64,000 nucleotides of DNA from Paraniabella defluvii (GCA_019316985.1 CP079215.1:310001-374000); one strand, 5' to 3'; numbered from the stretch's first letter, positions 1 to 11,119 are shown. A program made the numbers and translations. The notes: generated by a model not told the origin, from the sequence alone.

Positions 1-91
1 GGCAAACTTGAACTTCGTTAGAATTATAAGTTCAAATGCTTACTCTATCTGGTCACTGTGTAAATTTATAGACTAAAAAAGCGGAAACTGA

Positions 92-109
92 TGCGCAACC
101 GTATGCGCA
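92..109. promoter_or_regulatory. Possible LacI-family operator at the left edge
   Basis: Two TGCGCA half-sites (92-97 and 104-109) are separated by ACCGTA. TGCGCA is itself a palindrome, so the site reads as both a direct and an inverted repeat. The layout resembles operators of LacI/MalR-type sugar regulators in Bacteroidetes; that match is from memory of the family. The regulated gene would lie to the left of the window. No gene is visible in 1-161. Confidence 0.35.
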
Positions 110-161
110 AAATTTAGCAATTTGATAAAGCTATATTAACAATAGGTTCAGCAAAAACGAT

Positions 162-1538
162 TCAGTTGTTAATTTTTTGCTTTAAAATACGTAGTTCTTT
201 GGGATAATAATTGTTAATACGGTTCGGCAATACATTCATCCATCCGAGCGGATGTTCATTATAAGCAGCCAATTGCCAACCTGGTGTAGAACCGGGAATT
301 TCTATGACGTTTTTTTGGAGATAGGCAATAGCCTGGGAAAGCTCCAACTCAGTACAGGCAATAGTTTCAGCAAGCATAGTACTCATGGCCAGGGCATGAT
401 CAGGGATCAGTTTCTTATGTGCTAATTCACCCAATAAAGTACCTGAATAAATAATTCTCAAATGCTGTAACAAAAGATCAAAATCATCAAACAAGGTTAG
501 CGGCCAGGCATATATTTTATCGTTTACCTGAATCAGTTCATTGTTGGCAGATCGGGCCCAGGAAGAGATCAACGGTAACAGCTGTTTGGTAGCGGGTTTG
601 GTTATCAGCCTGTTTTTATTCTTGTAATTATCGCCAGTATTCAGTTTAAAGGCAGCAAGAAAAAACCTTCACCTTTTACAAGATGCGGCCAAAAACGATA
701 GCCCCTATTTCCCGAAGCCGTGAGGACTTCTGTTATATTCCATTCCTCTTTTACATTCAAGGGAATATTAGTCATTGCAAACTCATCCGTCAGCCAATCA
801 GCAATATCTTCATCTTCTTTTTGAGAATAGGAACAGGTTGAATAGATCAGCACACCGCCTTCTTTAAGCGCAGGCAGTGCATCCGCCAAAATCCTTTGCT
901 GGCGCTGGCTGCAAAGCATTACATTATTTTCGCTCCACTCATCAATAGCTTCTTCATCTCTCCTGAACAGGCCACTCCCACTGCAGGGCGCATCAACAAC
1001 TATCACATCAAAATAGCCTTTCAACTTGGAAAATCCCTGGGATCATTATTGGTAACTACCACGTTGCTACTCCCCACTTCATCACATTATCTTTTAGGAT
1101 ATTCACCCGTTGCCTGATCACCTCGTTACTTACTAATAAGCTGTTTTGAGATATGATTGATTGCACATGAGTAGATTTACCTCCGGGCGCTGCACACAGG
1201 TCCAATACCTTTAATGCCTGTCTGGTATCTACGCATTGTTGCAGGGCGTGTTCCACAAACATACTGCTGGCTTCCTGCACATAATAGCAGCCTGCATGAA
1301 ATAAAGGATCAAAAGTAAAAGAAGGCCGCTGAGACAAATAATATCCATCGGAGGTCCATGGTACCGGAGTATAACTTAATCCCCTGTTTTCAAATGATTG
1401 CAAAATACCTTTCGACTTAGCAGGGTTTATTCTTATTGAAGTAATGTCTGTATCAGCATTATGTATATCAACAAAACGCTGCTCATCAAAGCCAGGCAGG
1501 CCTTGTAAAGACTGTAATAGAGCTGAAGGTAATTGCAC
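162..1538 (-). CDS. RsmF/RsmB-like rRNA cytosine-C5 methyltransferase (frameshifted copy)
   Basis: SAM-dependent enzyme that would methylate a cytosine in ribosomal RNA. Three consecutive frames give one protein of about 459 residues. The N-terminal part (1056-1538) ends in the SAM-binding motif LDLCAAPGGKSTH. The middle (641-1024) has DAPCSGSG and the catalytic-cysteine motif STCSYS. The C-terminal part (162-572) fits the small RNA-binding domain of this family. The frame is lost at about 1025-1055, where restoring one base in an A run and one in a T run gives a continuous reading, and again at about 573-640. The start appears to be GTG at 1538. Single-base homopolymer losses suggest sequence error rather than decay. 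The exact target base cannot be told from sequence. Confidence 0.85.
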
Positions 1539-1660
1539 GTTGCAAAAGTAAATAAAGCGCGGCTAATTTCGCCTGTTTGATGGGGCATTCAAAAGAGAAG
1601 CAACACCTTCTTTCGAATGAACTTACTTCCCCAAGCAGGTATGCTGCAATTTGAAAGGGA

Positions 1661-2462
1661 TTATACCCTTACACTAAAACTCTGCTTTTCTTTAAACTCT
1701 TTTCTAAAGCTAACAATGCCGATATAGAATAAATCAATATCGCAGGATACCGCTTCATGTTGAACAATGTTTTTCCAGGCTGCTTCCATTTCTTTGCTCC
1801 AATGTATATCGTCAAATATCAGAAGCGTGTCATTATGTATATAGGGCAGCATTTGTTGAAAATATCTTTCTGTAGGCTCCTGCCTGTGATTGCCATCAAT
1901 AAACGCCAGATCAACACGGGGATTGGCATGTAGCACCTGCTCAAGCGTATTATCAAAATTACCTCTGACCAATTCTATATTCCGGATATCAAGTTGCTGA
2001 AAATTTTCTATTGCCTGTGTCGGCTATGCTGGAGGCACCCTCCATCGTAACCACTTTTGCTGATGGGTTTCCTAAAGCCAGGTAGCTGCTGGTGATCCCT
2101 AACGAAGTGCCCAGCTCAATTATCGTTTGAGGCTGGTAAAACTTAGCCATCCGGTACAACAACTGCCCGAACTTTTTAGGCTTTGCCGCATTTTTTGCAA
2201 TAGAAGCAATCGTTCTTTTATCAGACGCCGTAACAGAAGAGCCGGCTCCCATATCTTCTATCAGCAATGCTGTGGGGTTGGCGAGCAATTTCATTCTAAG
2301 TTGCTCTACTTTTTCATAGTCTTCATATTTCGTAAAATCGTTCATAACCTTAGTAATGAACTCGTACACAAAAGGAGAATGCATACCATGCCCTTTGCTG
2401 TTGGCCGCATGAACATAGTATTTAAAATATTTTGCGGCAGCCTGTAAAGGAGAATAAACCAA
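1661..2462 (-). CDS. Class I SAM-dependent O-methyltransferase-like protein
   Basis: Two frames (1989-2462 and 1661-1972) join into a protein of about 267 residues. The motif IIELGTSLGITSSYLA is a class I SAM-binding loop, followed by VVTMEG (acidic end of strand 2). The second half carries DLAFIDGNHRQEPTE and LLIFDDIHWSKEM, typical of the methyltransferase-24 / catechol-O-methyltransferase-like group. One frameshift lies near 2025. The N-terminus GHGMHSPFVYEFI is common in Bacteroidetes homologues. Substrate unknown. It is on the same strand as folA-thyA, with a short gap, but no shared pathway is evident. Confidence 0.75.
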
Positions 2463-2498
2463 AATTTTTAACTTTAAGATTTAAGGTTTAAGTTATCG

Positions 2499-2989
2499 CT
2501 ATTTTCTTTCCCACACTTCATAAGTATAATCAAAAGCATGCTTATCATCTGCCTTGTTTTTAATCATACTTACCAGCTTCCATTCTTTTTCTTCAATCAC
2601 AGGAAAATAAGTATCGCCTTCAATCACCGTATCCACACGCGTCATATAAATCCGGTTGGCTTTGGGATAGTACATTTTATATATTTCGCCGCCCCTATCA
2701 CCATCAGCTCTTTCACATCGGCTTCCTTTACCATAAACGCCACATCTTTCATGCTATTCAATACTATAGCGCCATCAATCTTCAATCCCTTTTGATTGCT
2801 CAGCACAATATTTTTTCTACCCGGCAACGGTCTTTTAAAACTTTCAAAGGTTTTACGCCCCATTACCACCGGCATTCCCCAGGTCACATTTTTAAAATGC
2901 TTCATGTCATCCGGCAGGCTCCAAACCAGGCGATTGTCCTTCCCGATTACGTTATTGGTAGATGCTGCAACAACGAGAGATATGATCAT
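2499..2989 (-). CDS. folA: Dihydrofolate reductase (one frameshift)
   Basis: Reduces dihydrofolate to tetrahydrofolate with NADPH. The N-terminal 115 residues (MIISLVVAASTNNVIGKDN, LPDDMKHFK, VVMGRKTFES) are typical DHFR. The frame breaks after ELMVIG. Adding one G to the G run at about 2692-2695 continues as GGGEIYKMYYPKANRIYMT and ends ...YTYEVWERK at 2499, giving the normal DHFR length of about 163 residues. It lies directly downstream of thyA on the same strand; thymidylate synthase makes the dihydrofolate that this enzyme recycles, so co-transcription makes biochemical sense. Confidence 0.93.
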
Positions 2990-3039
2990 AGAGAAAATTT
3001 CAAATTACACAAATATCAAACATCAAATATTATTATCGC

Positions 3040-3834
3040 TTACACCGCAACAGGTGCCTTAATAGCCGGATGACTCTGATAATTTTCCAGCTTGAAATCA
3101 TCAAACTGAAAACCAAAAATGTCTTTTACTTCTGGATTGATCTTCATTACCGGTAACGGAAAAGGTTCTCGACTCAATTGAAGGTTTACCTGGTCAATAT
3201 GGTTGTTATAAATGTGCACGTCACCAAAAGTATGTACAAAGTCGCCCGGCTCCAGGTCGCAAACCTGCGCCACCATCATAGTCAATAATGCGTAGGATGC
3301 TATATTAAACGGCACTCCCAGAAATACATCGGCGCTGCGTTGGTACAGCTGGCAGCTTAACTTATTATCCGCTACATAAAACTGAAATAAAGTATGGCAG
3401 GGCATCAAAGCCATCTCAGGCAACTCGCCTACATTCCAGGCACTCACAATCAGCCTCCGGCTATCCGGTGTTTTTTTGATTTGGCTGATGAGATCAGAGA
3501 TCTGGTCGATCACTTTCCCGTCTTTTCCTTCCCAGCTACGCCATTGTTTACCATATACGGGTCCTAATTCTCCCTCTTCATCGGCCCACTCGTCCCAGAT
3601 GCTCACCTTATTCTCTTTAAGATAAGCAATATTGGTTTCCCCTTTTAGAAACCAGAGCAGCTCATGTATGATGCTTTTTAAGTGCACCTTTTTGGTGGTA
3701 ACCAACGGAAAGCCCTTTTGCAGGTCGAAACGTAGCTGGTATCCGAAAGTGCTGAGGGTTCCCGTACCGGTACGATCGGTTTTTTGCGTTCCGTTATCCA
3801 GGATATGTTGAAGTAGATCTAAATACTGTTGCAT
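3040..3834 (-). CDS. thyA: Thymidylate synthase
   Basis: Converts dUMP to dTMP using methylene-tetrahydrofolate. This is one of the few unbroken genes here. I place the start at the internal ATG at 3834 ([12 protein letters not shown]), giving 264 residues, the usual ThyA length; a longer in-frame extension to 3900 has no family support. Visible hallmarks are [12 protein letters not shown] near the N-terminus, the catalytic-cysteine segment [36 protein letters not shown], and the C-terminus ending IKAPVAV. folA follows with a gap of about 50 bp. Confidence 0.97.
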   Translation of the reverse strand: MQQYLDLLQHILDNGTQKTDRTGTGTLSTFGYQLRFDLQKGFPLVTTKKVHLKSIIHELLWFLKGETNIAYLKENKVSIWDEWADEEGELGPVYGKQWRSWEGKDGKVIDQISDLISQIKKTPDSRRLIVSAWNVGELPEMALMPCHTLFQFYVADNKLSCQLYQRSADVFLGVPFNIASYALLTMMVAQVCDLEPGDFVHTFGDVHIYNNHIDQVNLQLSREPFPLPVMKINPEVKDIFGFQFDDFKLENYQSHPAIKAPVAV

Positions 3835-4040
3835 AATGCAAGATAGGCAATAATTGTTTCTGTAGACAGCAGAAGATACCGGATGTGCGAAACCTGTCAA
3901 TTTAAAAAAGGCCTGAAACTTGCTTTATTCACCGGGTTAACTTTTTATTAAAGCAGACGGTTTTTCATCTTTATAATAACATTGATTATCATTGCAATTA
4001 CAACTTTTATACCTTTACGCTTACACAGAAACCAGTTATA

Positions 4041-4523
4041 ATGAAAGCTCAGAATTATAAAAATCATATACGGTATTACCCACCGCACCACTTTGTGTTT
4101 TATCCGGTAGCACTTATCCTTACTCTTTGGGCAGGCTACAAGACCGCTAAGGCCGAAGGCGAACTCCAGTCTGTTTGGCTGTTTATTACCATTATCTTAG
4201 TACTTGTTATATGGATATCTTTCATGCTGCGCCAGCATTATGCGCTAACCCTTCAGAACCGCCTGGTTCGGCTGGAAATGCGCCATAAATATTCCATGCT
4301 TACCGGGAAGGATTTTGAACCAATAGAGGATAAGCTATCGTTTGCGCAAATTGCCGCTTTGCGGTTTGCCTCAGATGATGAATTGGTACCGCTGGTAGTA
4401 AAAACCGTTAAGGAAAACCTATCGCCCAAAGCAATAAAAAAGAAAGCATTGTCAACTGGAAAGCCGATGAAAGAAGGGTTTAAGCCTGCCGGCGACGTTG
4501 CAGCTCCTTTTGAATCAACCTAG
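4041..4523 (+). CDS. DUF6526 family membrane protein
   Basis: 160 residues, unbroken. The N-terminus MKAQNYKNHIRYYPPHHF is characteristic of DUF6526 proteins. Two hydrophobic helices follow (about residues 20-36 and 45-62), then a charged cytoplasmic tail with KAIKKKALS. Function unknown. Its 3' end overlaps the convergent proline dehydrogenase gene by 9 bp. The upstream sequence contains GATTATCATTGCAA, only loosely Fur-like, so I do not call an operator. Confidence 0.8.
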   Translation: MKAQNYKNHIRYYPPHHFVFYPVALILTLWAGYKTAKAEGELQSVWLFITIILVLVIWISFMLRQHYALTLQNRLVRLEMRHKYSMLTGKDFEPIEDKLSFAQIAALRFASDDELVPLVVKTVKENLSPKAIKKKALSTGKPMKEGFKPAGDVAAPFEST

Positions 4524-5699
4524 TTCGCGACCGGTTTGCCCTTTAACCGAAGTATTTTCCTGTGCCCGGCGCATGAGGTAGGGGATCACATCTTCAATAG
4601 GTCCGAAAGGAAGATATTTGCTTACATTACATCCTGCTTTAGCAAGGTTAAAGGTAATATTATCACTCATTCCGTACAGCTGGCTAAAGCTTACATGGGG
4701 ATGATTTAACGGTATATTTAGTTGCCTGAGCTGCTCCACCGCCAGCATATTACTATGCTCATTGTGCGATGCTACCACAAGGCTCACCTTTTCGAGGTTT
4801 TCCATACAAAGGGCTACTCCTGCATTAAAATCGCGGTCGCTGCTGGCTTTATCGGGCTGAATAGGAGACGGATACCCTTTTTCTTCCGCCCGTTTTCTTT
4901 CCTTTTCCATGTAAGCGCCACGCACCAGCTTTACGCCTAATGTAAAGCCCCTCTCTTTGCGGCATCAATACAATCCTTTAAAAATCGCAGGCGGTCGTGC
5001 CGGTAATGTTGTACGGTATTATAAATAACCACGCGTTCCTTGTTAAAAGAATCCATCATTAGCATTACCAATGCATCCACCGGATCCTGTATCCAGGTTT
5101 CTTCTGCATCTACCAGCATCCCTACCTTACTTTCTGCAGCTTTTTCGCAAACCCTCATCATTCTTAAACGCACCTGGTGCCATTCTTCACGTTCCTCAAC
5201 GCTCAGTTCTTCCAGAGCGCCCAGGTATTTTTAATGAGCGATCCGCTTTTTTATGCATGAGATCGTCTAACTTTTCCAGCAAAGCAAAACGGGTAAGACC
5301 TGTAACTTTTACGCTCATAAATGGTATATTCGGTTGCGTAGCTGCGTAGTCAATTACTTTAATAAATTCCGTGGCGGCCTGGTATGCTGCATCTCCGCCC
5401 TCCCCGCCTTCTACGCCATAATCAAGTATTACATCTACATTATACTTACCCAATACCTGCGCTACACTTGCCGTTTGCTCCAGCGTTTCACCCCGCAAAT
5501 TGCTTGAAGATGGTGGCGCGTATCAACCCTTTAACCGGGAGTTTGGCCTTAATGGCCCAGGGTGTTAATCGCGTGCCCAGCTTCACCAGCAAAGGATTAC
5601 CCATTAAACCAAATAAGGTACGGGCTTCTCTCAGCTCTTTGTCCGATTTATATTGAAATGCAAATTCTGTATTATCAAATGATATTGGGGTACGCTCAT
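4515..5699 (-). CDS. Proline dehydrogenase (frameshifted)
   Basis: FAD-dependent oxidation of proline to pyrroline-5-carboxylate, the first step of proline catabolism. Four frames assemble into about 395 residues, normal for the monofunctional Bacteroidetes enzyme. The N-terminus (ATG at 5699, then ELREARTLFGLMGNPLLVK) leads to VDVILDYGVEGGEGG, FMSVKVTGLTRFALL, VGMLVDAEETWIQDPVD, RGAYMEKERKRAEEKGYPSP, and VASHNEHSN...YGMSDNI. Frame breaks lie near 4930, 5185, 5500 and 5680. No P5C dehydrogenase domain is fused. It stands alone between a convergent gene and the met operon terminator. Confidence 0.9.
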
Positions 5700-5839
5700 G
5701 GCAACAAAAATAGTATGAAGCTTTTTATTTTTAATGTAAATTGTTGCACAAACGTTTGAGCAGGCTGCATCTTATGGCACCATAGATTCGTGATGCCTGG
5801 TTTCGATGATGTACGGTTGCCTGCATACACAAACGGCAA

Positions 5840-5871
5840 CAAAAATGCCACGCTTTTGAAGAGCATGGCAT
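5840..5871 (-). terminator. Rho-independent terminator of the met operon
   Basis: The 9-bp arms 5845-5853 and 5863-5871 form a hairpin (one G-T pair) with a 9-nt loop. On the minus strand it is followed by a T run (5841-5845), 28 bp after the hom stop codon. Confidence 0.7.
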
Positions 5872-5898
5872 ATAAAACAAATAAAACAGATACAATCT

Positions 5899-7149
5899 TT
5901 ATAAGAGCCCTGCTAATTCCAGGCTTTTCTTTCTTAATTTTCGCTCTTCAATACTTTCCAGCACCGGGTCTGGCTCCAGTATTAAAGAAGTTCCGTTCTC
6001 TTTCCACCAGCTGCTGTTCTTTAACTTCTTTAAGGCAATAACACCAGATAAGTATTTTCTGTCTTCCTGCGCATGCCATTGTTCAATCCATTCAAAGTCG
6101 TCGGTAGGAACGTTCTTCACATCATTAAAGCTCACATAAACTTTCAGGTAAATATCGTCGTTTAGTTGATTGGGGTCATGATGATACAACTTTTTGTACT
6201 CATATTTGTAGCCGTACCGCAATGCCGACAAATCGCTTAAAACAGCAGATGCCGTAGGAAACTACCCGCTCCTTTCCCGTAAAAGAACTGCTGATCCGCA
6301 AATCCGCTTTCTATTACTACGCCATTGTACTCATTCTTTACAAACGATAAAGGATTATCGGCTGTAACAAATTGAGGCAGCACAAAAGCACCCACGCCTC
6401 CATCTGCCAGTTTTTTTGCCTGGGCTACCAACCGTATTTGCTGCCCCGGGCTTTTGCCACGGCAGCATCCGACTTATGAATATTTTGAATTCCGGTAAAT
6501 AATATCTGGTCGGGTGTGGCAACAATACCATAGGCATGGCAAAGGAAGATGGCCCATTTGTTAAGGGCATCAAATCCTTCTACATCTAAGGTTGGGTTGC
6601 TCTCTGCGAAGCCCAACTGCTGCGCCAGCAATAATGCTTCCTTAAAACCCAGATTCTCATCAAACATTTTGGTTAAAATAAAATTGGTACTGCCATTTAC
6701 AATAGCGCGGATACTATGTAACAGATCGTTGTCGTAATATTCCTCCAGGTTACGGATGGCAGGTATGGAAGCACAGGCAGAAGACTCATACAAAAAAGAC
6801 CTTCCGGTTTTCTGCTGCAAATCCAGCAATTCCTGCAGGTGCTCGGCAATCATCTTCTTGCTCGAGCTTACTACCTCTTTTTATTCTTCAACGCTGTTTT
6901 TACGATGTCGAAAGCCGCAACTGAATCATCAATTACCTCCACGATAACATTGATCTCCTTATCATCCAACAATTCATTTTTATCAGTAGTAAAAAGCTCT
7001 TCCGGAGCATTTCTTTTTACCGGGGTTCTTGATACATACTTTTTTATTGAAGCGCTTAAAGATGGGGTTTGCTTCAACACTTTGTATAATCCTTCTCCCA
7101 CTACTCCAAAACCAAACATCCCTATTACCAATTGTCTATGCTTGCTCAT
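5899..7149 (-). CDS. hom: Homoserine dehydrogenase (frameshifted)
   Basis: Reduces aspartate-semialdehyde to homoserine, the branch point to methionine and threonine. The start at 7149 (MSKHRQLVIGMFGFGVVGEG) carries the NAD(P)-binding glycine motif. The middle frame has YESSACASIPAIRNL, VNGSTNFILTKM and GFAESNPTLDVEGFDALNK, catalytic-domain signatures. The end includes DPVLESIEERKLRKKS. About 416 residues in total. There is no N-terminal aspartokinase, so it is monofunctional. At least three frameshifts (near 6235, 6428 and 6860). Third gene of a metY-metX-hom operon, 61 bp after metX, so probably under the SAM-I riboswitch. Confidence 0.92.
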
Positions 7150-7210
7150 TATATTATAGTTGTAAATTTTTAATTGATCCTTTTCCCAGATGCTGGGCAC
7201 TCAATACTCA

Positions 7211-8247
7211 TCATAGCTCACTCACCACCTGTTCCCGTTCTAAAAAATTGCTGATTGCTTCGGTTAATTGTTCAAACTCCAGCAAAAAGCCGTCATGTCC
7301 GTAATCAGACAAAATCAGCTTCACATGCGCATCCTGAATATGACTGGCCATGAACTCCTGTTCGTAAGGTGGAAATAAAATATCACCTTCCATGCTTAAA
7401 GCAAGGGTTTTTGCTTTGATGCGGTTTAAAGCCGCCACTACTCCCCCTCTGCCCCGTCCAAGATTATGCGAATCCATGCTTTTGGTTAATGCATAATAAC
7501 TGAAAGCATTAAACCTGGCCGACAATTTAGATCCCTGGTACCGCTGGTAGCTCTCGCTTTTAAATCCTTCTATCAGATCATCGCTGGCTTCCGACTGCGT
7601 TTTGTTATACGCCATATCCGTTCGGTACGATAACAACGCGATACTTCTGGCCACTTCAAGGCCTTTTTGCCGGCATCGTCCGCCTCGTTTGCCCAGGTAG
7701 CATCCGCTTCAATAGCCAGTCGCTGCGAAGCGTTGAAAGCCTTCCCCAGGGAGAATGCACGGCATTAGTAGCGATAGGAAAAATATATTCAAAAGATCAG
7801 GATCCTGTACAGCCCATTCCATCAACTGCTGGCCGCCGGTGCTTCCACCTATGCCCACTTTGATCTTCGTAATTGCCAAATGGGCCTGCAGGAGGCGATA
7901 GGCGCATACCATGTCCCTTATAGTAAAAAAAAGGGAACTGATGATAATACGCCGTTCCTGTTGCAGGGTTAACATCTAAGGGACTAATGCTGCCGTAGCA
8001 ACTTCCCGGCATATTTACGCAAATAATAAAGTGCTTAGACGGATCAAATATCCGCCCTTCGCCTATCATTTCAGGCCACCACTCATGCGGGCAGCTATTG
8101 GCGGTTAACGCGTGAAAGATCCATACCACATTATCGCTACTTTCATTTAGCGCTCCGTATGTAGTATATGCCAGGTGCAGGTTTTGCAAACTGGCCCCGC
8201 TCTCCAGTACAAATGATCCCTTGTACTTAAAAAACCTCTTGCTTCAT
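7211..8247 (-). CDS. metX: Homoserine O-acetyltransferase (frameshifted)
   Basis: Acetylates homoserine with acetyl-CoA to give the substrate of MetY. Alpha/beta-hydrolase fold. The start MKQEVF at 8247 is followed by a T run one base too long; removing one T gives KYKGSFVLESG and then LHLAYTTYGALNESSDNV. The nucleophile elbow is GIGGSTGGQQ (family usually GGSMGG). Later come RSIALLSYRT and the catalytic histidine in DYGHDGFLLE. HALTANSC and NMPGSCYGS are MetX hallmarks. About 345 residues. Breaks near 8232, 7860 and 7680. Follows metY after a hairpin and precedes hom. Confidence 0.93.
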
Positions 8248-8253
8248 ATTGAT

Positions 8254-8292
8254 AAAAAACTGTCTCAGCGCATCAAGCCCCGAGACAGTTTT
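8254..8292 (-). terminator. Intercistronic hairpin between metY and metX
   Basis: Perfect 11-bp arms (AAAACTGTCTC, 8256-8266, and GAGACAGTTTT, 8282-8292) with a 15-nt loop. On the minus strand the hairpin is followed by further Ts. It lies in the 54-bp gap between the two genes and may partly terminate, lowering metX-hom expression relative to metY. Confidence 0.6.
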
Positions 8293-8301
8293 AAAATTTA
8301 T

Positions 8302-9682
<1,381 letters not shown>

Positions 9683-9687
9683 TTATA

Positions 9688-9771
9688 TTATGCCCGCCCG
9701 GGCATACAACGAACACAGCAACACATTGCAGCAGCAATGGTAACAGAAACGATATGTGTGTGTTGTAACAT
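9688..9771 (-). CDS. Putative Cys/Met-rich leader peptide upstream of metY
   Basis: A 27-codon frame starts at ATG 9771, with GAGGA a few bases upstream, and ends 80 nt before metY. It begins MLQHTHIVSVTIAAA, then MCCCVRCM (four Cys and two Met in eight codons), then PGRA. The composition is that of an attenuator peptide sensing charged tRNA for the end products of the operon. A longer in-frame start exists (ATG 9834). I do not know a described family that matches; the function is inference. It lies after the riboswitch terminator, so it would be translated only in read-through transcripts. Confidence 0.55.
   Translation of the reverse strand: MLQHTHIVSVTIAAAMCCCVRCMPGRA
9690..9705 (-). promoter_or_regulatory. 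GC hairpin overlapping the end of the leader peptide
   Basis: ATGCCC (9690-9695) and GGGCAT (9700-9705) form a 6-bp stem with a 4-nt loop, covering the last codons and stop of the Cys/Met peptide. There is no T run, so it is not a classical terminator. A ribosome stalled on the Cys codons would sit just 5' of it. Confidence 0.4.
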
Positions 9772-9850
9772 TTCCTCTAAAATATTTCCATTTTTTGTTA
9801 TTACAAAATAAAATTCACTTTGTCTTCGATTCATGGATATACTCAACGCG

Positions 9851-9888
9851 AAAAACAAAAAAAGCCCGCCAGATAAGCAGGCGGGCTT
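9851..9888 (-). terminator. Riboswitch-controlled terminator
   Basis: Perfect 9-bp arms (9862-9870 and 9880-9888), loop AGATAAGCA as read on the plus strand, and a long T-rich tail on the minus strand. It lies 37 nt downstream of the SAM aptamer P1 helix. The loop is complementary over 8 bases to the 3' strand of P1. Confidence 0.85.
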
Positions 9889-9923
9889 CACATATTAAAT
9901 GAGATGTTTGATTTGAAACTACC

Positions 9924-10038
9924 GGCTTATCTTTCTCCGGAAAATTTCCGAAGTAGGAATTGGCACCTTGTTCCGGTTGAAATTGAAACAGGTTGCCAAG
10001 GCTTCACAGGGCCATACCCTCTGCCTTTCTTGATAAGT
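9924..10038 (-). promoter_or_regulatory. SAM-I (S-box) riboswitch
   Basis: Read on the minus strand, the element starts CTTATCAAGAAAGGCAGAGG, continues with GGCCC, TGAAGCC and GGCAACC, then AAGGTGCCAATTCC, and ends GGAGAAAGATAAG. These are the conserved blocks of the SAM-I aptamer in order, with P1 closed by CTTATC and GATAAG. It precedes an intrinsic terminator and the metY-metX-hom operon, so SAM binding should switch the operon off. Confidence 0.95.
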
Positions 10039-10056
10039 ATATTAAAGAACGAGGCG

Positions 10057-10064
10057 CAAATATA
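10057..10064 (-). promoter_or_regulatory. Promoter -7 box of the met operon
   Basis: TATATTTG on the minus strand matches the Bacteroidetes -7 consensus TAnnTTTG and lies about 20 nt before the riboswitch P1 helix. No clear -33 box is seen. Confidence 0.5.
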
Positions 10065-10150
10065 GGTTAGATTTGGTAAATAAAAAAGCCGATCATTTCG
10101 ATAGTTTTGCGCAATAGTTAATGATTTTAATCAAACCCTACTCTAATTTA

Positions 10151-10181
10151 TAAAAAAGCCGCTTCAAATGATGAAGCGGCT
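10151..10181 (-). terminator. Terminator of the first PorT-like gene
   Basis: Perfect 10-bp arms (10157-10166 and 10172-10181) with a 5-nt loop, followed by a T run on the minus strand, 19 bp after the gene's stop codon. Confidence 0.8.
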
Positions 10182-10199
10182 CACTAATATTTCCTTTTA

Positions 10200-10918
10200 T
10201 TAAAACTTATATCCCAAAGAAATACCAAAACCAACGTTTTTAAATTTGCTTCCTGTTTTCTCTCCGTTATTGGTTGGCTCAAGATTTGCCAAACCCAGCT
10301 GTGCATTTAACTGGGCCGAATATTTACCCTTCAATTCATAACCAGCCAAAAGGTTGGCCCCATAGTCAAAAGGCTTGCTATACTTGATTTTGTTGGATTC
10401 CTGGTCTCTTGAATCTTCCAAAAACTGTAATTTTATATTCTCTTTCTGGGTTAAAATTATCGGATCCGCATTCTCTACCGGCTTCGACCATTCTTTAAGC
10501 GTTCTTATAAATCTCCCCCTACACCGTAAGCTGCATAAGGTCCGGCTCCTAACAGTAATTTTCCGGTACCGACTTCAGGTTTAAAAATAAAGTTCACCGG
10601 CACTTCAAAATGGTGAGATGTAGCGGTACTTGCTGTAGTAACTAAAGGAGTAATCACTTCCGACTGGAAACCCTTTTGCGTAAACAGGAGGCCCGGTTGT
10701 ACTACAAATTGATCAGCAATGGCAATATCCACCGTTGCCCCTACATGAAAACCGGGATTTAGCGTGAAATCGGCTTTATTCCCGTCGGGATCTTTGGATA
10801 TGACGTTTGAAAAATTAGCGCCGGCCCTTACACCAAATTGTACCTGCGCCTCCGCGTAAGCAGAGTGAAATAAAAGACCGGCTATTAACCCAGCCGTGCA
10901 AAAAGGTTTTAATCTCAT
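10200..10918 (-). CDS. PorT-like outer-membrane beta-barrel protein (frameshifted)
   Basis: About 240 residues. The N-terminus (MRLKPFCTAGLIAGLLFHSA...AEAQ) is a signal peptide. Then come QFGVRAGANFSNV, PGFHVGATVDI, FVVQPGLLFTQKG and LLLGAGPYAAYG, the alternating strands of a PorT/OMP_b-brl_2 barrel. The C-terminus NVGFGISLGYKF ends in phenylalanine, as expected for BAM-dependent insertion. One frameshift near 10508; the third frame is open through FIRTLKEWSKPVENADPI and joins the C-terminal part. It is the first of a tandem pair of related barrel genes, probably from duplication. Specific role unknown. Confidence 0.85.
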
Positions 10919-10942
10919 AAGCTTCTTATTTTAAATTAAATA

Positions 10943-10950
10943 CAAATATA
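10943..10950 (-). promoter_or_regulatory. -7 box upstream of the PorT-like gene
   Basis: TATATTTG on the minus strand fits TAnnTTTG, 25 nt before the start codon at 10918. Confidence 0.5.
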
Positions 10951-11061
10951 CTTATCTTCCGCATTAAGACGCTGTGAGCGCCTGATACGCAACAGCATAA
11001 AAAAATAATCCAGATTTTCCAGACCACCCTAGTGAACAAATATATAATAACAGCTTTTCCC

Positions 11062-11098
11062 ATAAAAAAATCGCTCCGCAATTGCCTGCGAAGCGATT
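11062..11098 (-). terminator. Terminator of the second PorT-like gene
   Basis: Twelve-base arms with one mismatch (11069-11080 and 11087-11098) and a 6-nt loop, followed by a run of Ts on the minus strand. Confidence 0.75.
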
Positions 11099-11119
11099 AA
11101 TATATAATAATTCTCAGTA

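Noticed and set aside
896-1117. Plus-strand readings within the rRNA methyltransferase, uvrA, rocD and other genes
   Set aside because: They lie wholly opposite recognisable conserved genes and have no family features.
4000-4020. Fur-like GATTATCATTGCAA near 3980-4000
   Set aside because: Only a partial match to a Fur box, and the downstream DUF6526 gene has no link to iron.
9688-9891. A 67-residue reading that extends the leader peptide upstream through the terminator
   Set aside because: It would start inside the riboswitch terminator stem; the ATG at 9771 with GAGGA upstream fits better.
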